A DNA stretch of 64,000 nucleotides, taken from the NCBI RefSeq assembly GCF_017255185.1, contig NZ_JAFKCZ010000018.1:1-64000 (forward strand). The letters are read 5' to 3'. Shown here in pieces: positions 61,468 through 64,000 of this stretch. Position 1 is the stretch's first letter; the number at the start of each line of letters is the position of its first letter. The position numbers and the translations under genes are program-made. Under the pieces are notes generated by a model that made no database searches, was not told the origin of the DNA, and was given only the letters and a program-made list of their open reading frames with translations. The stretch is from Parahaliea mediterranea (GTDB lineage Bacteria > Pseudomonadota > Gammaproteobacteria > Pseudomonadales > Halieaceae).

Positions 61468-62338
61468 ATGGGGCGTTCGCCCTTTCTCAAGTCTGTCGAG
61501 GACTATATGCGGGTGCAGCGCTATAGCCGGCGGACGATCGACGCTTATTTGTACTGGATTCGTTACTTTATCCGTTACCACGGCATGCGGCAGCCCTCTG
61601 ATTTGGGCGATGAGCATATCAAGGCCTTTCTCACTTTTCTGGCCACTGAGAGGCAGGTTTCCGCCGGTACACAGTCACTGGCGCTGAATGCTGTCGTTTT
61701 CCTGAAAACGAAATTTCTGGATCAGACCGTCGGCGATCTCTCGGGGTTCAGGCATTCCAGTCGGCAGCCGAAGCTGCCGGTGGTGCTGACTCGTGCCGAG
61801 GTGTCAGCGCTGTTGGGTGAGTTGCGCGGGCATCACTACCCGATGGCGGGCTTGATGTACGGCTCGGGTCTGCGTCGTATAGAGGTGGTGAGGCTGCGGG
61901 TGAAAGACGTCGATTTTGACTATCGTCAGCTGCGCATTATCAACGGCAAGGGAGGCAAGCACCGCCTGGTGACGCTGGCGGAGGAGTTGCTGCCGGCATT
62001 GAAGGCGCAGGTTGAGCAAGTGGGGTTAATGCTTGCGCAGGACCGGGGCGGCCAGGCAGTACGCCGGGGTGTGGTTGCCGGACGCCCTGGCCCGCAAGTA
62101 CCCCAATGCCCCCTTCGAGCTGGGGTGGCATTACCTGTTCCCGGCTTCGCGCCTGAGTGTCGACCCGACCGGTGGCTGCCTGCGCCATTCCTTCGCCACG
62201 CACCTGCTCCAGGCGGGCGTGGATATACGCACGGTGCAGCAGCAGTTGGGGCATGCGGATGTGAAGACCACCGAGATTTCCACCCATGTCTTGCAGCGGG
62301 GTGCCCAGGGCGTGAAAAGCCCCTTGAGTTGCCTTTGA
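61468..62338 (+). pseudogene. intI: Integron integrase pseudogene
   Basis: The first frame (61468 to about 62050) codes the N-terminal half of a tyrosine recombinase (SRRTIDAYLYWIRYFIRYHG; GLMYGSGLRRIEVVRLRVKDV with catalytic Arg). A frameshift near 62043-62056 moves the rest to another frame: [18 protein letters not shown] is the additional IntI-specific region. Then about 35 residues before [13 protein letters not shown] are missing, including the catalytic His. The active Tyr is Ser ([12 protein letters not shown] in place of TTxIYTHVLxRG). It is thus inactive by three independent lesions. It is transcribed away from the minus-strand cassettes, the usual integron layout. Confidence 0.9.
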
Positions 62339-62347
62339 GGGGGGGGC

Positions 62348-62382
62348 GGTGCGAACAGCGGCCAGAGTCCGCTGTTCGCACC
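62348..62382. terminator. Perfect 14-bp-stem hairpin between convergent genes
   Basis: GGTGCGAACAGCGG (62348-62361) and CCGCTGTTCGCACC (62369-62382) pair perfectly with a 7-nt loop. It lies 10 bp after the intI stop and 11 bp before the RND stop on the other strand. There is no T-run; a bidirectional terminator is the likeliest role. Confidence 0.55.
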
Positions 62383-62392
62383 GTGGTGGAGG

Positions 62393-64000
62393 TTATGCCG
62401 GGCTCGGGGTCTTTGCGCCGATGGCGGACCGTTGTGCCGCCACGTCCCGGCCCAGGTACATGTACACCGCGGGCAGTACGTAGAGGGTGAACAGCGTGCC
62501 GATGGTCATGCCGGAGGCGATCACCAGGCCCATGGAGAAGCGCGCCGAGGCGCCGGGGCCGGTGGCGAACAGCAGCGGCACCATGGCCAGCACCAGGGCG
62601 GCGGTGGTCATCAGTACCGGGCGCAGGCGCACGGAGGCGGCCTCCTCGATGGCCTCGCGCTTGGCCATGCCCTCTTCCTGGAGGCGGTTGGCGAACTCCA
62701 CGATCAGGATGCCGTGCTTGGAGATCACCCCGATCAGGGTCACCAGGCCCACCTGGGTGTAGATATTCAGGGTGGCGCCGGTGACCTGGAACATGGCCAG
62801 TACGTTCAGGCATAGCAGCGCGCCGCTGATCGACATCGGCACCGTCACCAGCATGATTATCGGGTCGCGGAAGGATTCAAACTGCGCCGCCAGTACCAGG
62901 TAGATCAGCAGCAGGGCAAAGAAGAAGGTCGCGACCAGCGAGCTGCCCTCGGTCTTGAACTGCCGGCTCAGGCCGGCGTAATCCACGGTGTACTCGCGGG
63001 TCAGCACCTCGTCGGCGATACCCTCCAGGGTGCCCAGCGCCTCGCCCAGGTCGATGCCGGGGCGCGGGATACCGCTGAGGGTGACCGCGTTCAGCTGCTG
63101 GAAGCCCTTCAGCGAGCGCGGTACCACCTCGGTCTCCAGCGTTACCAGCGTACTGAGGGGGATCAGCTTGCCGCTGCGGGTGCGGGTGTAATAGTTGCGC
63201 AGGTCCTCGGTGCTCATCCGTTCCTGGCGCTGCACCTGGGGGATCACCTTGTAGGAGCGGTTGTTCATCGAGAAGCGGTTGACGTAGCCGCCGGACAGCA
63301 GCGCGCTGAGGTCGGCGCTCAGGGTCTGCATGTCCACGCCCATCAGCGCCGCCTTGTTGCGGTCGATAAGCACCTTTTGCTGGGGCTTGTCGAGCTTCAG
63401 GTCCTGGTCGATAAAGATGAACTTGCCGCTTTCCCGGGCGCGCTTGAGCACCTCCCGGGCGCTGTCGTGGAGGATGGAGTACTCCAGCGTGGTGTTGATC
63501 ACGAACTCCACCGGCATTACCCCGCTGGAGGGCAGCGGCGGCGGGTTGATCGCGTTCACCTGCAGCCCGGCGATGGCCTGGGCGCGGGGCTGGATGGTTT
63601 GCTCCAGTACCTGTGTGGAACTGCGCTGGCGCTCGTTCCAGGGCTTGAAGATAAAGCCGCCGAAGGCGCCGTTGGTGGTGCCGGCGCCGTCCGGGCTGGT
63701 GCCGTTGAACAGGAAGTTCACCGCGATTTCGTCGGTCTCGCGGGTGATCTGGCCAATCTCGTTGGTGTAGGTCTCCATGTAGTCGAGGGTGACGTAGGGG
63801 TCGGCCTCGGCGATGTAGAAGATCAGGCCCAGGTCCTCCGGCGGCGCCAGCTCAGAGGGCGAGCGCACGAACAGGAAGTAGCAGGAGGCGAGGATTACCG
63901 CGCCGAACACGATAACGCCAGCGCGGTCTTCCATTACCCGGTCCAGGTCGCGCTGGTATACCCGGCGCAGGGCCTCGAAGCGCTGGTCCAGCCAGTGCTC
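62393..64000 (-). CDS. RND-family efflux permease, C-terminal part (runs off window)
   Basis: The last 535 residues of an RND permease are visible; the frame is open to the window end. It includes a periplasmic domain (YIAEADPYVTLDYMETY; QQKVLIDRNKAALMGVDMQ) and the final membrane block. TM10 reads LIGVISKHGILIVEFANRL, with the Lys of the proton relay, as in AcrB and MexF-like drug pumps. This differs from the pump at 14128, which has Asn there. Any adaptor gene would lie outside the window. Confidence 0.9.
   Translation of the reverse strand, partial: EHWLDQRFEALRRVYQRDLDRVMEDRAGVIVFGAVILASCYFLFVRSPSELAPPEDLGLIFYIAEADPYVTLDYMETYTNEIGQITRETDEIAVNFLFNGTSPDGAGTTNGAFGGFIFKPWNERQRSSTQVLEQTIQPRAQAIAGLQVNAINPPPLPSSGVMPVEFVINTTLEYSILHDSAREVLKRARESGKFIFIDQDLKLDKPQQKVLIDRNKAALMGVDMQTLSADLSALLSGGYVNRFSMNNRSYKVIPQVQRQERMSTEDLRNYYTRTRSGKLIPLSTLVTLETEVVPRSLKGFQQLNAVTLSGIPRPGIDLGEALGTLEGIADEVLTREYTVDYAGLSRQFKTEGSSLVATFFFALLLIYLVLAAQFESFRDPIIMLVTVPMSISGALLCLNVLAMFQVTGATLNIYTQVGLVTLIGVISKHGILIVEFANRLQEEGMAKREAIEEAASVRLRPVLMTTAALVLAMVPLLFATGPGASARFSMGLVIASGMTIGTLFTLYVLPAVYMYLGRDVAAQRSAIGAKTPSPA

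Overview
The window is GC-rich chromosomal DNA of a Gram-negative gammaproteobacterium. RdgC, the adjacent mutY and yggX genes, SelU, RND pumps, TonB-dependent receptors and the hisBHAF block all fit. The overall style suggests a marine Halieaceae/Cellvibrionales-type organism, but that placement is an inference from gene content, not a search result. Short palindromic REP-like repeats built on GGTCGAATgAATTCGACC next to CCCTACA are scattered through it, singly, as an inverted pair, and as an 88-bp tandem array.

Layout. 0-9 kb: YceI protein, octaheme cytochrome with TPRs, glycosyltransferase, PAP2 phosphatase, glutamine amidotransferase, glyoxalase, FAD oxidoreductase. 8.7-13 kb: rdgC, then selU coupled to selD fused to an NADH-dehydrogenase-like domain. 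13-19.3 kb: RND pump and adaptor, then a LytS/LytTR-type two-component system. 19.4-23.4 kb: small housekeeping and membrane genes, and a class V aminotransferase divergent from an Lrp-type regulator. 23.4-29 kb: a BlaI/BlaR1-like pair divergent from a predicted Ni/Co uptake operon (HupE, TonB receptor, DUF4198 protein, NikL-like protein).

29.1-38.3 kb is a candidate genomic island bounded by a tRNA-Phe gene and a second copy of that tRNA's 3' end plus terminator. It carries hsdM-hsdS-hsdR followed on the same strand by an AT-rich gene for a RelA/SpoT-domain protein with a TPR tail. 38.4-46 kb returns to core genes: yggX, mutY, an SDR, hisBHAF and small enzymes.

46.2-56.1 kb is a catabolic cluster: TonB receptor, two paralogous secreted TPR proteins, an ALDH7/AmaB-type dehydrogenase, a Tat-exported M19-like protein lacking key metal ligands, an XRE-cupin regulator and a PLP decarboxylase. 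Three of its promoters share a TTTAnnATAGGAAA motif, which may be the regulator's operator.

56.2-62.4 kb looks like a decayed chromosomal integron. Short minus-strand cassette genes, several with attC-like sites, lead up to an intI pseudogene on the plus strand that has a frameshift, an internal deletion and a catalytic Tyr-to-Ser change. The window ends inside a second RND permease.
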